Part shown: positions 11,063 through 23,084 of the stretch, piece by piece
Layout of the letters: the number at the start of each line of letters is the position of its first letter
How positions within the stretch are numbered: position 1 is the stretch's first letter
Assembly: GCF_002994745.2 (NCBI RefSeq)
Contig: NC_037094.1
Coordinates: 17,508,001 to 17,572,000 of the forward strand
Direction: 5' to 3'
DNA from: Rosa chinensis
Taxonomy: Eukaryota; Streptophyta; Magnoliopsida; Rosales; Rosaceae
Length of the DNA: 64,000 nucleotides
Notes under the pieces: model-generated
What the model saw: only the letters and a program-made list of their open reading frames with translations
Databases searched by the model: none
Told to the model about the DNA's origin: nothing
Translations under genes and position numbers: made by a program

Positions 11063-12700
11063 AAACTTGTCAAAGACCCATGGTGGAACAGGTCCGTTAC
11101 AGCAAAGCATCCCAAGTCCGAACCAGTTATCGGCTTCTCTCACTTTGTTTCAAAAGTTCACTTCTTTTTACTCTCTAACCGGAGACCGGGGAAACCTGTC
11201 TTCGTTTCTCTAAAGTTTACAACTTTTTTCTTCTCTTTTTATTACCTGACAAATCTAAGCTAAGCTATCACAATTATTAGCGAAATAAAGTTACACCCTG
11301 GTGCAGACATCTTACACCTGTCCCCAAATTCCAATTTCGTCATCTAAGGTCAGCAGTAATACCGGACTCACCTAAATTGTGTCCCAAATTTTAATTGCAA
11401 AAATGGAAGACATGGTTTAGCAATAATGTCTTACTAAATGAAGATAAATGAGGTCTAGAGATAAAGTCTACATAGGTCAAAATTATGTGCATGAGTTAAT
11501 ATACTTAGTTATGTACTTTATTTTCTTCAATTCTAGACGTTTTTGTAACCACACTGCTTATGTGCTTATTTATTTGTCGTTTTCGTATTTAGTATCGCAA
11601 AGATGCCTATCTGACTCTTTTTTTAGTTTCTAAGACAGAGATTGATGTTTTGCTTTACTTCTTAATGGATTGTATTATTACAAAATTACAGCGCCAGTAA
11701 TTCTAGAAAAGCTTGAAATTCATATTTTCGATTCTCATGTATATTATTGAGTTACTGCAATTGAGTTATCATATGTGAATTACATATATACCCTTATAGA
11801 CAGGCATGTGTCAGTTGATAAGTTGTCAAGCACCCTCTAGTGGAATTTTTTAAATCCCAGGGAAGCTTCAAGCTACTCCAATACTTTTGATACTTTTTCA
11901 TTTCTTTCATATAATTATGATTGGGGGAATTGGGAATATTTTAGTGGAGGGAGACCACTGAAAGCAAGTGATCCATTTCCCATGGCCAGATGTGTATAAT
12001 AATGTTTCTAAGCATTTGGTGACAATGAGACCACATTCATAATTTGGTTGTTGGGTTTGCCTTGAATGGACGAGGGGGTACCATATCTGAGTTTTTCAAG
12101 TCCATGTAAGCGAGGGCAGGAGAGATTTATGTTGGTAGGTAGGTAGGTAGGATAGGAATCGATGAAGAATCCCAGCCGGGAATTATTAGGGTGTGCAGCT
12201 CTACACCCATGTGGCCTTTTGCCTTAAATGGAACTCCTCATCCGAATGAAAAAGTTTATGCTCTCTCGTTTGTCAATGAGGCACTTGAGTAGTTTGTCCG
12301 CACTGTGTTTTTTCCTTTGATACACTTTTGTGTAGAACCATGCAATTTTCCAAAATGATCTCTCCCATGCAACTTTTAGAAATTTATTTTTTAATATTGA
12401 AATTTAAAACATCAAGAAATAATGTCTAATTTAACAATCGATAAACAATTTATTGGCACGCCGATAATGTTAAAAATTTAAGAGTTACTATTTATTTCTT
12501 AAATAAACTAAGGGTTAGTGAGACTGTTATCAAATTTTGATTAACAAAATTGTTGAATATAATGGAAGACATAATACTTAAACCTCATATTATAACAAGC
12601 ATTGAAAGACTATTCCGAATAACAATAAGACTCTCGACTAACCTTATATATTCAAACTAACAAGGATTGTCATACTATCAACTTTATTATACTAACGGTG
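11063..12700. other. Gene-free intergenic DNA
   Basis: AT-rich sequence without a recognisable coding segment. A short GTAG(GTAG)n run lies near 12133-12151. Part of the first few hundred bases is presumably the upstream promoter of the minus-strand kinase gene. Confidence 0.5.
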
Positions 12701-12777
12701 ATCTGGTAGTTGTGGTTACGTTTGAATGTTCCAACGTGGTGGAACAGCCAATGTAGCTAGACGGAGGCCCAACCCTC

Positions 12778-13030
12778 TGAGAAGCGCGGTCGTCATGGTG
12801 GTTGCACCACTTCTCCTAAGAAGTTCAAGACTATATTTGGTGGGAAGCTCCCAACTCTCCAAGCTGGTTCTCTAGGCCTGACTGAAACTAGGTTGGAAGC
12901 AGATTTGGTGACATTGTTTCGCTTCAAAAACCCTCGAGCCTCCAAGTAGCAAGATGCTACTCCTTTGCGTCTTACCTATTCTTATGTTGTTGGTGAAGTG
13001 GTTAGCCCTAATGTTAAGGGCAAAGGATAA
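12778..13030 (+). pseudogene. Decayed coding remnant, probably of a retroelement
   Basis: One frame stays open for about 84 codons except for a single internal TAG near 12949, and it is clearly more GC-rich than its flanks. The translation starts RGRHGGCTTSPKKFK and ends GEVVSPNVKGKG, with a Gly/Arg/Lys-rich start. I do not recognise it with confidence. A C-terminal piece of a LINE or gag-like ORF is possible, as is a captured host exon. No introns or flanking repeats were found. Confidence 0.3.
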
Positions 13031-14956
13031 ATTTAAATTCCTTGTTTTCTTTGCCAGACAGTTGGATTTTGGTCCTTGTCTACTTAATTCCCAGTTTCTC
13101 TAATTGTACACCGATTGATGTGTCTAACGACTAGTTTTATTATTTTAAGGGAGTTAGGTAGTGAGATTTTGAGTCCTTTTGTTTTTAGGCTTGAATAAGT
13201 GCGGTCATTTTGTTTGCAATGAGGGTTAGTTGTAAATTTACTTGGCGGCTTTGTTTCAACTATGATTTTAGTATAAAATAGCATTTAATATACGTGTCTT
13301 CTAACTATGAATAAGTAATAAAATTATCATTTAAAAAAAAATGAAAAGTATAAGTGGTATATTTGCATCCAATGACATTATATGCGTTTCATTCTATACT
13401 TTTCTCAGACGATTATTGGAGATCGAAGGTCCAAAAAATATATAGAAGTCTAGAACACAATAATAATATCTTTTTATGTCATTCCCTTTTGTATTGTTGG
13501 TGATTAAGTTAAAATCTCTATATACGTTTGGGAAAATACTTAAGTACATTAATGTACGGATACATCAAGTACACTGGCTTGGTGCAAGGGTAGACTAACT
13601 CCATGCATGTCTACTCATGTACTGAGCTGGTCTACCTCTGTATTGAACTAATCTACTTGATGTATCGGTACAGTAATGTACTGTAGACGATCCCATAAAT
13701 TTGAGACTGTTATTTTTTCTTTTTCCTATCATTTTACAAAGATTATTTTTGCATGCTGAAAATCAAATGAATTAAAAACCGTTTCGTGTAATATAACTCG
13801 ACCAAAAATATCATGCAGCCTGTTATCAGAATTTATAAGCAAAGCCTGTCACAGGAGAGAAAGTTGATTTATATTATCTGGTATGTTCCACGTTGTAATA
13901 AGCCAAACATCGAGTCAAATCTCAAATGCCTTATTCTTTTAATTTTTCATGGCTTTCTGCCGTAAGTTTCAGAGCTCGAGAAACCTACTGCAATCATCGA
14001 ACTTTATAGAAAGCCTTCAAGGTATTTAAAATTGTTCAGAGATCGGTCACGTCATATATTTTGGAGAGGTCATTCCAAATTTCCAATATTAAAAACCTTC
14101 GACCCAGAAAGCTAATTACGTGGAGGGTCGCCCTTAAATTATTAACTAATTAATCTCCATTTGACCATTTCTTTGCAGCACACAAAGTGGAAACCCAGAT
14201 GATACATCTGCATGCGAGTGCTCCTTACTAGCTATGGAGTCCTATGGTGCAACAAGTCACCAACCCATTCAACATTTGCATGAAGTCGACACATTCTTGT
14301 AACTATCTTGAGACTTTGTCTTTTCGTGTTCATGTGAGCATTTTCAGTTTTCAACAGGCAAGATTTGGTAAAGTGTAAGCTTATACAAAACTGGCACAAG
14401 GGGTGAGTTAATTAGGCAAATGCAATTCTTATACCGGAGCTGGATCAAGTCATCGAGGCCAGCTTAAATGATGAGAGACGGTGAAAAGGCCGGTGAGTTA
14501 CGCTAGGATGAGAAATAGATCAAGTATGATAATTTTCTTTTCTATAAAAGGAAAAAGGTAACTAATTAACACTAGCTAGCAAACTTAAGTAGCCACCTAA
14601 GTTTACACATGGTAATAAGTTTGTACTAGTTGCATGAGCACGTAGTGAAGCCAATTGCCCCACTTTAGTTGCTCTCACTCTTAAATTGTGGATTATTAGC
14701 TTCACTTGTTACGTTATTTTCTTCAAAAGTGCAAGTGTAAAAGTAGAATAAGTGAACGTACAAATTTTTATCTCCGAACAAATAAGTCAAGAAAGCGGTA
14801 ACTTTTGCTTAGAAAAGAACTACAGTATACCAGATAGAAGAACTGCAGTGGTATTTTCGTCTCTTCTGATTTGATTCATTTGAACCATGTGCCAAACGGC
14901 AAAACTGCAAAAGGTTCATGTAATGCCAAAGTAGCACCGTACATATAGTAACTAGA

Positions 14957-14991
<35 letters not shown>

Positions 14992-15166
14992 ATATCTTGT
15001 CACTCTTGGTTGTCTTTGGTGTTTTATCCTCGTATGATTTGTATAGTGGGTGGACCTGAGAGTGAGGGAAGAAACATGATAGAGAGATCTTTGCATGATT
15101 CTGGGTTTTGGACCTTTCAAAACAACATGTTAACGTGTCTCGTCTCGTTTCATGCTTATTCTAAAT
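13031..15166. other. Gene-free intergenic DNA with an (AT)n tract
   Basis: AT-rich. A (TA)n microsatellite lies at about 14960-14988. The frame at 14809-15120 runs through this microsatellite and is not a gene. Nothing else was identified. Confidence 0.5.
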
Positions 15167-16911
15167 TAGGGGGTCATCATGGCTGGGCTAGGGCCGGCTC
15201 TATCCTAAATTTTAGGGCTTAGGGTAGGGTCGGGCCGGGCCGAGTCTAAGTCAACAAAATTTATGGTCGGGTAGAGTCGGGCCGGGACTTAAATATGCTA
15301 ACTCTTACCTGCCCAAAAAGCTCGATTCGCTAGGGCCGAAAGGGCCGGCCTTCAGAATATGGCCAAATAGGGCCGAAAATGGCCTTATTTTGTATAACCA
15401 AAAATAAATAAAAAATACATTCCTCAAAATGTGGCTAAATGATTATACAGGTAATACAAGACTCATTGTTTTTTGTTGATCATATTTAATACATATATAC
15501 ACACACACACATATAGAAATTAATTTATAACATTTATTAATTTAGTTAAGGTGCTTATATTCAATATATTTACTTACCCATGTTATGAAAAATACATGGT
15601 TGCTCAATTTTGAAGTTAAGATAAGATAAACAGTAGAGCAAGCCTAAAAATGTTTCTCTCTCTGACTCTCTCACGAGAGAATGTCCGCGTACGGCGATCT
15701 AACTCGAGTGCCGGCGGTAAACCTACGATCCGAAAGGTGGGATTTTCTCTTCTCTCTGATCGCTTTTCCGGGGACGGTGGTGGCCTTCGACTTCATCGAG
15801 TCGCTGAGTTTGTTGCGTCTGGTCATCTTCTGGTGACTGGAGGCGCCTTTGCCTTATGGCCGGGGGGATCTCTCGGTGGTGGTGCTTTGATGGCGACGGC
15901 GAAGTCGGTGCGACATGGTTTCAAGTCTGGCAGCGTTGTGGTGTTTCCTGTGTGGCTCGTTGATGGTGGAAGGGATGAGAGCGAGCCTTTGGACTGTTTC
16001 ATGTTTCTACCCACATTGTTCGAACCGGGTGGATTGGATCTAGTTTTGGTAGTGTTTGTCGTTACTATCCGGGTGGCGGAGGATGGTGGCGATGTGGTGG
16101 CTGTGATGGTCGTAGCAACACCGGCGGTCTTGATGCTGTCGGTGGAGGTTCTGTGCAGGCTAGGGTTTCCCCGGGTTGGTATTTCTGGGCCTTAAGTTGG
16201 AGGCTGGGCCTTCTTTGTGTGGGTTTGGGCCTCCTTCGTTTTTTTGTTTTTCTTTTTAGTTTTAGTATTGGGTCTGCCTTCTTTTTTCCCAAAGGAGGCT
16301 AGGTCAAGTTTCTTAATTTAATTTCTTTTTGGGTCGCAAAAACCAGTGCCTTAGTTGTTACCATTTATGCCTGGAGGATGGTTTGTCATCCGCTGCTTTG
16401 AGGTGTCTAGTTTTTGTTAGAATAATGGTGCGTGGACTTCCTAAAAGGTGGGTGTACTATGGATTTTTTGGGATTTTATTCTTCTAGAATAGGGTGTCAT
16501 GAGGTTCTAAGGAACGATTTCTTTATGTCGACCCCATAGCGGTGTTTCATTTTTGTACTGCTCGCTGAATCTAATGAAAGGGCTGACCTATTTCGTTCAA
16601 ACAAAAAAGGTGGTTATATTCAATTAACTATCTCTCTAAATCTATCAATATTAATTGTTATGTAACAATTAAGGAAAATAATAGTTAAAGAAAACAAAGT
16701 CTATGTAATAGAAAATAATAAAAATAATATATAAATTTTAGGGTAGGGCTGGGCCGAGCCGTAGGGTAGAGCCGGGCTTCATTTGCATGACCCGTACCCT
16801 ACCCTATTTGAGAAAGGGTAGGGCCGGCCCGCCCTAATGTAAGGGCCAGGTCGGACTTCTGCCCTACTGGCCGGGCAGGCTTAAGGTCGAAGGGCTAAAT
16901 GATGAGGCCTA
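15167..16911. mobile_element. Non-autonomous hAT-like transposon with an inserted retroposon
   Basis: An exact 8-bp target duplication, TTCTAAAT, lies at 15159-15166 and 16912-16919. The ends are imperfect inverted repeats: TAGGGGGTCATCAT on the left and, read inward from the right, TAGGCCTCATCAT. An 8-bp duplication with TAG-type ends is the hAT pattern. Both subterminal regions (15190-15370, 16735-16905) are packed with GGGCCGG-type motifs, typical of hAT subterminal repeats. No transposase is visible, so it would move only in trans. The middle is occupied by a GC-rich retroposon-like insert. Confidence 0.75.
15648..16612 (+). mobile_element. LINE-derived or SINE-like retroposon
   Basis: A GC-rich, gene-like block begins in a CT-rich start (TTTCTCTCTCTGACTCTC). 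It ends with a sequence resembling plant LINE 3' ends (TGTACTGCTC...AATGAAAGGGCTGACC...TTCGTTC) and a short A-rich tail near 16600-16612. It holds no reverse transcriptase or endonuclease. The 181-codon frame at 15650-16195 has no recognisable domain and is treated as untranslated LINE sequence. No target duplication was identified. It lies inside the hAT element at 15167-16911, so it inserted later than the hAT. Confidence 0.5.
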
Positions 16912-18489
16912 TTCTAAATATACGAAAGCTAAACTACGCTTTTACGGTACATTTCAGAACAAACAAAATGAATGAATAGTGGAATGGCAATTGTGTCCTC
17001 TGTGTTGTTGGTTATTGCACGCAATGAATAGTTCCCTAACTATTCTGCCCTCGCCTCATGTCTTCGGTTTTGCCCTTGCTTTCCCCCCATAATCTCAGGC
17101 TGCCCGTACTAGATGCTTCCATCGGTTTCTTCTTTCTACGGCCATATAACCAAGATTGACTTCCTTAAGTGGTGAGAAGAGAGAGTGTGATGCGAGTTTG
17201 CTGTGGATAAGAAGGAAAGGGACTGTGATAGAGGTCGAAAGAGACTCTGAGAGCGAAGAGGCTCTTTTGCTTTAACCACAACACTCCAATAGCTCAAGTA
17301 AAACTCGCCTGCAGTCTATTTGTTCTCTTGATTTGACGATGAAGGTCTCTAATCTGACGATCAGTACTATAGCATTTAAAAGGTAATCCCGATGTTAAAG
17401 TTTTCATCTTTATAAGTTTTTGGCTTCTGGGTTTTAAAAGGTAATCCCCATCTTAAAGTTTCCTTGCCGATCTGCTTGATTAGAAACTTGAAAAACAAAC
17501 ATATTTATCAGAAGCTTGGTTGAGACGGAGGGACGAGAAGATCGAGGAGGACGAAGATGGAACTGGGTAATCGATTTTGAAGTCGTGTTTTTTTTTTTAG
17601 TTTGTTCTAATCAATTAAAGGCTTTAGATTGTTTGTTTTTGTGGTTTAATTCAGAATTTCTTTCAGGTCTTAAGATACTCTAAATGGTCCAAGTGAGGGC
17701 TAGAAGATAGGGGAAGATCTCCGCGAGAATAGATCGGGTCGAAGGTAATTGTGAGAATTGGATCTGTGGTTTTGTTCTCGATTGTTTTGAATCGTTTTGT
17801 GTTTTTTTTTTCCTTCTTTTGTTAAATGTTTTTTGGCTTTGATTCCGATCCTGGACTTTGAGGTATGAATTGTGAAGATTGAAGACAATACATATGGTTT
17901 GATGGCTGAAATATAGAATTGTGATTCGATTCGAATGCTTTCATCCCATGATCAGTTTATATATGTGACATTTGGTTAGGCCATGCTTTGCTCCTCATAC
18001 TCTGTTAATGTGAGAAAGTGTATATTGTAAAGTTTAGGTCTTTAGGGTTTTTTATTTGAGTTTGTGATTGGTGGTTTTTGTAGGTATTTTTGCTCTTTTG
18101 GTGGCTTTGATGTTCAATTGCGTGAAGAGAGATGACATTGATTGCTCTCCTTACGAAGAGGGCGAGTGGAGGTGAGTAATTTGATCCCCAGCTCAAGATA
18201 TATGATCGAGATTTTAGTATCAATTTTGATTCAGTATTGAAATAATTGAGTTCTTGATTTTGGTTTGTGAATGCCATTGGTGTTGTTAACGTTAGGACCC
18301 AATACACTCCTTATGAACATTTAGATGATTCTATGCTTCAGCAATTGAATGTTAGTGTAAACTGAACATTCTGTGATTCCTATTTGTGAGATTGAATTAG
18401 GTTTATCTATCTGAGGATCGGAGGGTGCATTAAATGTAGGCTTAAAAGATCATCTGACAATACAATACATTATATTGTATTGTGTGCCA
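16912..18489. other. Intergenic DNA upstream of the YUCCA remnant
   Basis: No coding segment was recognised. Several short G+A-rich, gene-like patches (17150-17260, 17520-17570) could be decayed exons or leader sequence. One could belong to a degraded YUCCA-like gene whose only recognisable part is at 18490. Confidence 0.35.
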
Positions 18490-18672
18490 GACATTGAAGG
18501 GTTGAGTAGTTATGATGGGGAGGTTCTTCAGTCGACCAGATTCAAATCCGGGGTTGACTTCATGGACAACAATGTTTTGGTGGTTATCTCTGGGAATTTT
18601 GGCATGTAAATTGCTTTGGATCTGGCAAACAATGGTGCAAAGACTTCAATCATTGTTCAAAGCCCAGTAAGA
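18490..18672 (+). pseudogene. YUCCA-like flavin monooxygenase pseudogene fragment
   Basis: One frame of about 60 codons resembles the central part of YUCCA indole-3-pyruvate monooxygenases, the auxin-synthesis flavoenzymes. It includes GEVLQST, NVLVV and LDLANNGAKTSIIV. The NADPH-binding GSGNSGMEIA motif is present only as ISGNFGM followed by a stop codon, so both the glycine motif and the frame are broken. No other exons were found nearby with confidence. An isolated internal exon with an in-frame stop fits a decayed duplicate. Family assignment is from remembered motifs. Confidence 0.65.
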
Positions 18673-20085
18673 AGTCAAATCTGACTTACCTTTACATAGA
18701 AGATTTAGAGAGAACATGTTTTTTTTTTTTTCCTACAAAAACTTATTCACAACTTCTTTTTTAGTACTGTTGGAGTTGGAGTAGCCAAATTATTTGATGC
18801 AAGATTTGCTTAAATTTTCAGGAAAGTTTCAGAAATTTGAGGAGATTAGGAGAGAATTTGTATCAGCAGGTAATAATTTAACAAAGTCTGTTGATTCTAA
18901 ATTATCATATCAATCTTATGTTACCAGAATAAAGACTTGAAGTGAGCATTATTCTATTCTGATTGTCAGAGTCAAGGTTGTTCACTCTTGGGAATACATG
19001 ATACACCAACATTACAGGCAAAGGAAAGACTTTTTCTTGATTGAAAATGGCAGGTACATATTTAACGGTGTCTTTTGGACCATGAAGTACATAATGATAC
19101 ACCAGTAACTTTTTATTTTCTGCAGTTGATACGCAATTTACAACAGTGAATTATGGAGCAGTAATGTAGTTGGAAAAGAAGAAACTAGATATACACAAAT
19201 AAAAATGGAACATTTTTTTTCTTCGATGTAGCTTACTGAAATCATTCAAGTAAAACTTTTGTTTCTTATCTAATGTTCAAATTAAGGCATATATTAAAGA
19301 GTGCCCCTTATATATTTAAAGTTCAAGACATCTTTTGTTTCTTCATGACCAATTATAGACTTATAGCCTCATACGAAAGTGAAAAACTTTAGAACAGAAG
19401 GATTGCTGCATTCATTTGATTACAGCAATTCATTCCTTATTCTTCCTGCTGATATATTAGGTTTCTCGGTTTGATTTGGAGTAACATAGGACATTTGTAT
19501 ATGCTTTTGGATATTATTACTTATTTCCTCCCTTTCCCTACCACATTGTATTCAGATTTTAAACATGTCAAAGGTTATATCACAGTGGAAGTTTACAAGG
19601 ATGGTTCTCTAGAGGTTGTGGATAGATTTCTCGATTTATGGTAGGTATTCAATAGTAAGATGCTTACTGATAGATATTTCTCTGTTGTACTTATGTATTC
19701 TTTGGTTTTCTGCTGAGTTTCTGAACCAGTCAAGTTTTTAAGGAAGCATCTTACTATTTTGCAGACTAGCATTTCAAACTTATTTCTTTTACTCCTTTTC
19801 TGACGACTTAGGTTTCCCTGAAACACTTTCATTCTGTTTTATTTGTTGCAGGTTTTATTCGGAATCTTATCAAGATGAAGCAACTAATTGATGCTGTTAG
19901 ATGCATTTGCATCTTGCAGTTAATTAACAAGTTCTGCCAAAAAAAAAAAAGAATTTATCCAACCTCTGTAAGATTAAAAGCACAGAACTCAGGATATTAA
20001 CCAAAGAACAAAAAAAACTAAACTTTCAATCTAAACTATTCTGTCAGTGTAATAGCCGCATTATTGTACTTAGGGAATTCATCAT
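18673..20085. other. Intergenic DNA between YUCCA remnant and Copia B
   Basis: AT-rich sequence without a supported gene. Small open stretches near 19558-19640 may be residual exon sequence but could not be assigned to a family. Confidence 0.35.
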
Positions 20086-20722
20086 GTCACGACCTCGGTG
20101 CCATAGGCGGTCATGCAAAAGCTTGTATGAGTCAGTGTCCCACATATCATTGTTGGTGACAGTATATGATTCAATGATCCGAATCGTAGTGAGGTACAGT
20201 CCACTAAATTGAGTCATAAGTTTCTCTAAGATGTGTTTCCTTTCACAGTCATTAGATGTAATATCAAGGTATTCAGTTCCATTCTCACGGTGTATTTTTA
20301 CATGATAACCGTGGGCACAAATTGCTTTGAAACATTAACAAGGTTCGATTAGCTCTTGGTGCATACAGAGCATCTTTGACTTTAAATATATCTCAGATTC
20401 TTTTAGAGTAATTCTATTTTAGTAGAATGATAATCTTTTCATTCTAATAATAATTTGTTTTTTTCTAGATGTATTGCTTTACATCTTTATATTGCAATTT
20501 TGAACCATGTAAATATGTGTATAGTAAATAAATTTGAATAAATTCAGTGGTTCAGAATAAAATTCAAAATTTATTAATAAGCCAACGATAATCAAATCAA
20601 GGTCTTGTTCTAATTCATCAAACCATTATTGAAATAAACTTTAAGACCAAGTAATAGTCTAATTAAGAATGAGGCATTATGCCTTCACAACTGTTTTTGG
20701 AAAATAAAGTAAATAAAGCAGA

Positions 20723-21775
20723 TCAGTCAAAATCTGGGTCATCGGTTGACTGAGCAAGTTCCTTGTTGCCATTAAAGTATGCAATTGTGAGGTTGACGTC
20801 TGGGTCATGGCCTCCTTCTTCCATATAGTGAGCCTCTTGTTCTTTGGACTCCCTATACCTCTTGTAATTGACTGCTACTTTGTTGCTTGCTTGACAGTTC
20901 TTGTACCAATGCCTAATGACTCCACACCTATAGCATGGTTCATTGCCAACTCTATTATGTTTGACTGAAGGGTTCTTAGGTTCCCTTTGCACCTTGTTTC
21001 CATGACCACTAGCGCCACCATCTCTGCGCCATACATTGGGAGGGCCTCCACGGCCCATATCACGACCCTCATGTCCCTTGCCACGTGGTGCATTATTGTC
21101 ACGTGGGTAGAGATCAGTACGTCCAACCCCCTTTGCATTGGGGTTCTGTCCACCTTTCACTTTGCCATAATTAGCTTCAGGAATTTTCTTTGTCCCAACA
21201 GGCCTGGCATTGTTGTTCAAAAGAACCTCATTATGCCTCTCAGCCACTTGCAGTAGGTTGATCAGCTTGTTGAAGGTTGTGATTCTTTTGTTATCATACT
21301 CCAGCCTATACTGGTTCACTAGTATAAGTGGAAAGAGTCTTCTGGATCATATCATCTTCTGTGAGTTCCTTTCCACATAAATTTATACGTGCTTTTAGGC
21401 GCAACATGTCCTTGTTGAAGTCATTGACCCTTTTGTAGTCAAGCAAGCGGATTTCATTCCACTGAACGATCAGTTCTGGGAGTAAGGTGTCATGAATGTT
21501 CCCAAAACGTCCCTTAAGGGCATCCCACAGTTCTTTGGGCGTCTTCAACTGAAGGTATTCCCAGCGTAGGCTAGGATCAATGTGTCGCCTCAAAAACATT
21601 AAGGCATTTGCTTTCACCTTATCAGACGGTCCATCGTCTTTGGGGTCAGTGGGAGTTTTGATGGTGGCAATGTAGTCTCGTGCCACAAGGCAGTTTCTAC
21701 ATCGGAAACCCAACGGTGGTACTCAAGTCCGTCTGAGTCCAAAATGTCAAACTCAGGTCGAGTTGGATCAGCCAT
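20723..21775 (-). pseudogene. Copia B gag, frameshifted
   Basis: The ATG at 21775-21773 starts MADPTRPEFDILDSDG, followed by the HRWVSDVE motif of Copia gag. The reading frame then shifts to the one open from 21713 to 21306 (LWDALKGRFGN, TEDDMIQKTLSTY). A second shift near 21310 leads to the frame open to 20723. That part carries a complete CCHC zinc knuckle (CYRCGVIRHWYKNC) after a Gly/Arg-rich stretch. Gag would normally form the virus-like particle and bind RNA. Two frameshifts make this copy non-functional. Confidence 0.85.
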
Positions 21776-23084
21776 CTACATAAACAAGAGAGAAGAAATA
21801 AATTACGCAGTCATAAAGACATCCACGTGAATTATTTTCCAAACGTATGAATTAGATTTCAAGACCAAGATTCATAATGGTCACATTTTTTTTTTCGATG
21901 CTATGTGAAAATACTTTATCACAGTAAGTGTGTGTATAATGCGCATGAATTTTCATTATCATGGCAAAATGGAATTGTATATGTTGCATTCTAAAATTAA
22001 TAATAGCACATTTAATAATAAATAATAAAAACATAGCATATAATAAATTACATGGCATACTCAAATTTCACAAATATATACCAAACTATATGTATGTTAC
22101 ACATAATAACAGCAATAATATATCATGCGTAAAATAAAATATAAATAATAGCATAATATAAAGGCATGCTTAGGAATAATTATATAAGAGTAAATAAAAT
22201 TCACAAAACATGCTCACAATTGCATAATAAAAACATAAGCAATAAAATATAAAGCATGCTTAAACATAATTATAAATCATGCTTAAATATAATGACATAA
22301 AACATAAATAATAAGGCATGCTTAAAACAATCAAAATTATCTAATTAAACTTGCTTAATATAATAAAAGCATAAACAATAAAATATAAAGCATGCTTTGT
22401 TAAAATCATAAAATAAAATAAAGAAAACATACTTGATTTCGATAAAACAATTCTAGCACACGCGCGTGTTGATGCAGGCGTGCGTAGCGATGTTTTTGGG
22501 TTTGAGAAAAACTGGGCCGCTTCCTCTTTTTCAGTAATGGGCCTTGTTTTTTTTTTTGGGCTGCAAGCCTACTTTTTCTCTTTTTTCTTGTATGGGCCGC
22601 AGGGCCTCTCTTTTTTTCTTTTCTTTTTCTGTTTTTTTTTTTCGTTTCTGGGCCTGCAGGGCCTGCTGCTTTTTTTATTTATTTATTTGGGCCGGGTGTA
22701 AACTTGGGCCCTTCTCTTTTTTTTTTTTTTGACCGGACCTTTTCTTTGGGCCGATTTACTTTTTCTGTCTCTTTGTTTTTTTTTGCTTATTTTTCTTCTT
22801 TTCTCTGAGTTCTCTCTCTCTATTCGCGTCTTCTTCTGTTTTGCAGATCGGAAGAGTGCGGCTAGGATGTTGGCTGGACGGGTGTGGAGGAGACCGGGTT
22901 GGCGGCAGGGCTAAGGCCTGTCTGGTGAGAGGCTGCACGCGAGTTGTTAAGGCGAGCTGTGGCAGCTGGGATCTGCGCAGGCGGGGAGGGCGCTGGAGCG
23001 TAGGCGGGTGGGTTGCCGAAGTGGCTGTGCGGGTTAATGCCGAGTTGGGCTGCTGGAAGCTTAAGGCTTGCAAGTGCTGCAGGC
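21776..23084 (-). other. Copia B leader, AT-rich and T-rich low-complexity part
   Basis: Untranslated retroelement leader. 21850-22440 is very AT-rich, with repeated AAAGCATGCTTA-like motifs. 22480-22850 is T-rich with recurring GGGCC. 22850-23084 is GC-rich. The open frames here are low-complexity artefacts. It continues beyond the hAT insertion at 24440. Confidence 0.6.

Noticed and set aside
12133..12151. GTAG tetranucleotide run as a possible regulatory array
   Set aside because: Too short (about four to five units) and with no associated gene. An ordinary microsatellite.
15650..16195. 181-codon open frame in GC-rich DNA
   Set aside because: No recognisable domain. It lies in a block with LINE-like 3' features inside a hAT element and has no splice or promoter context.
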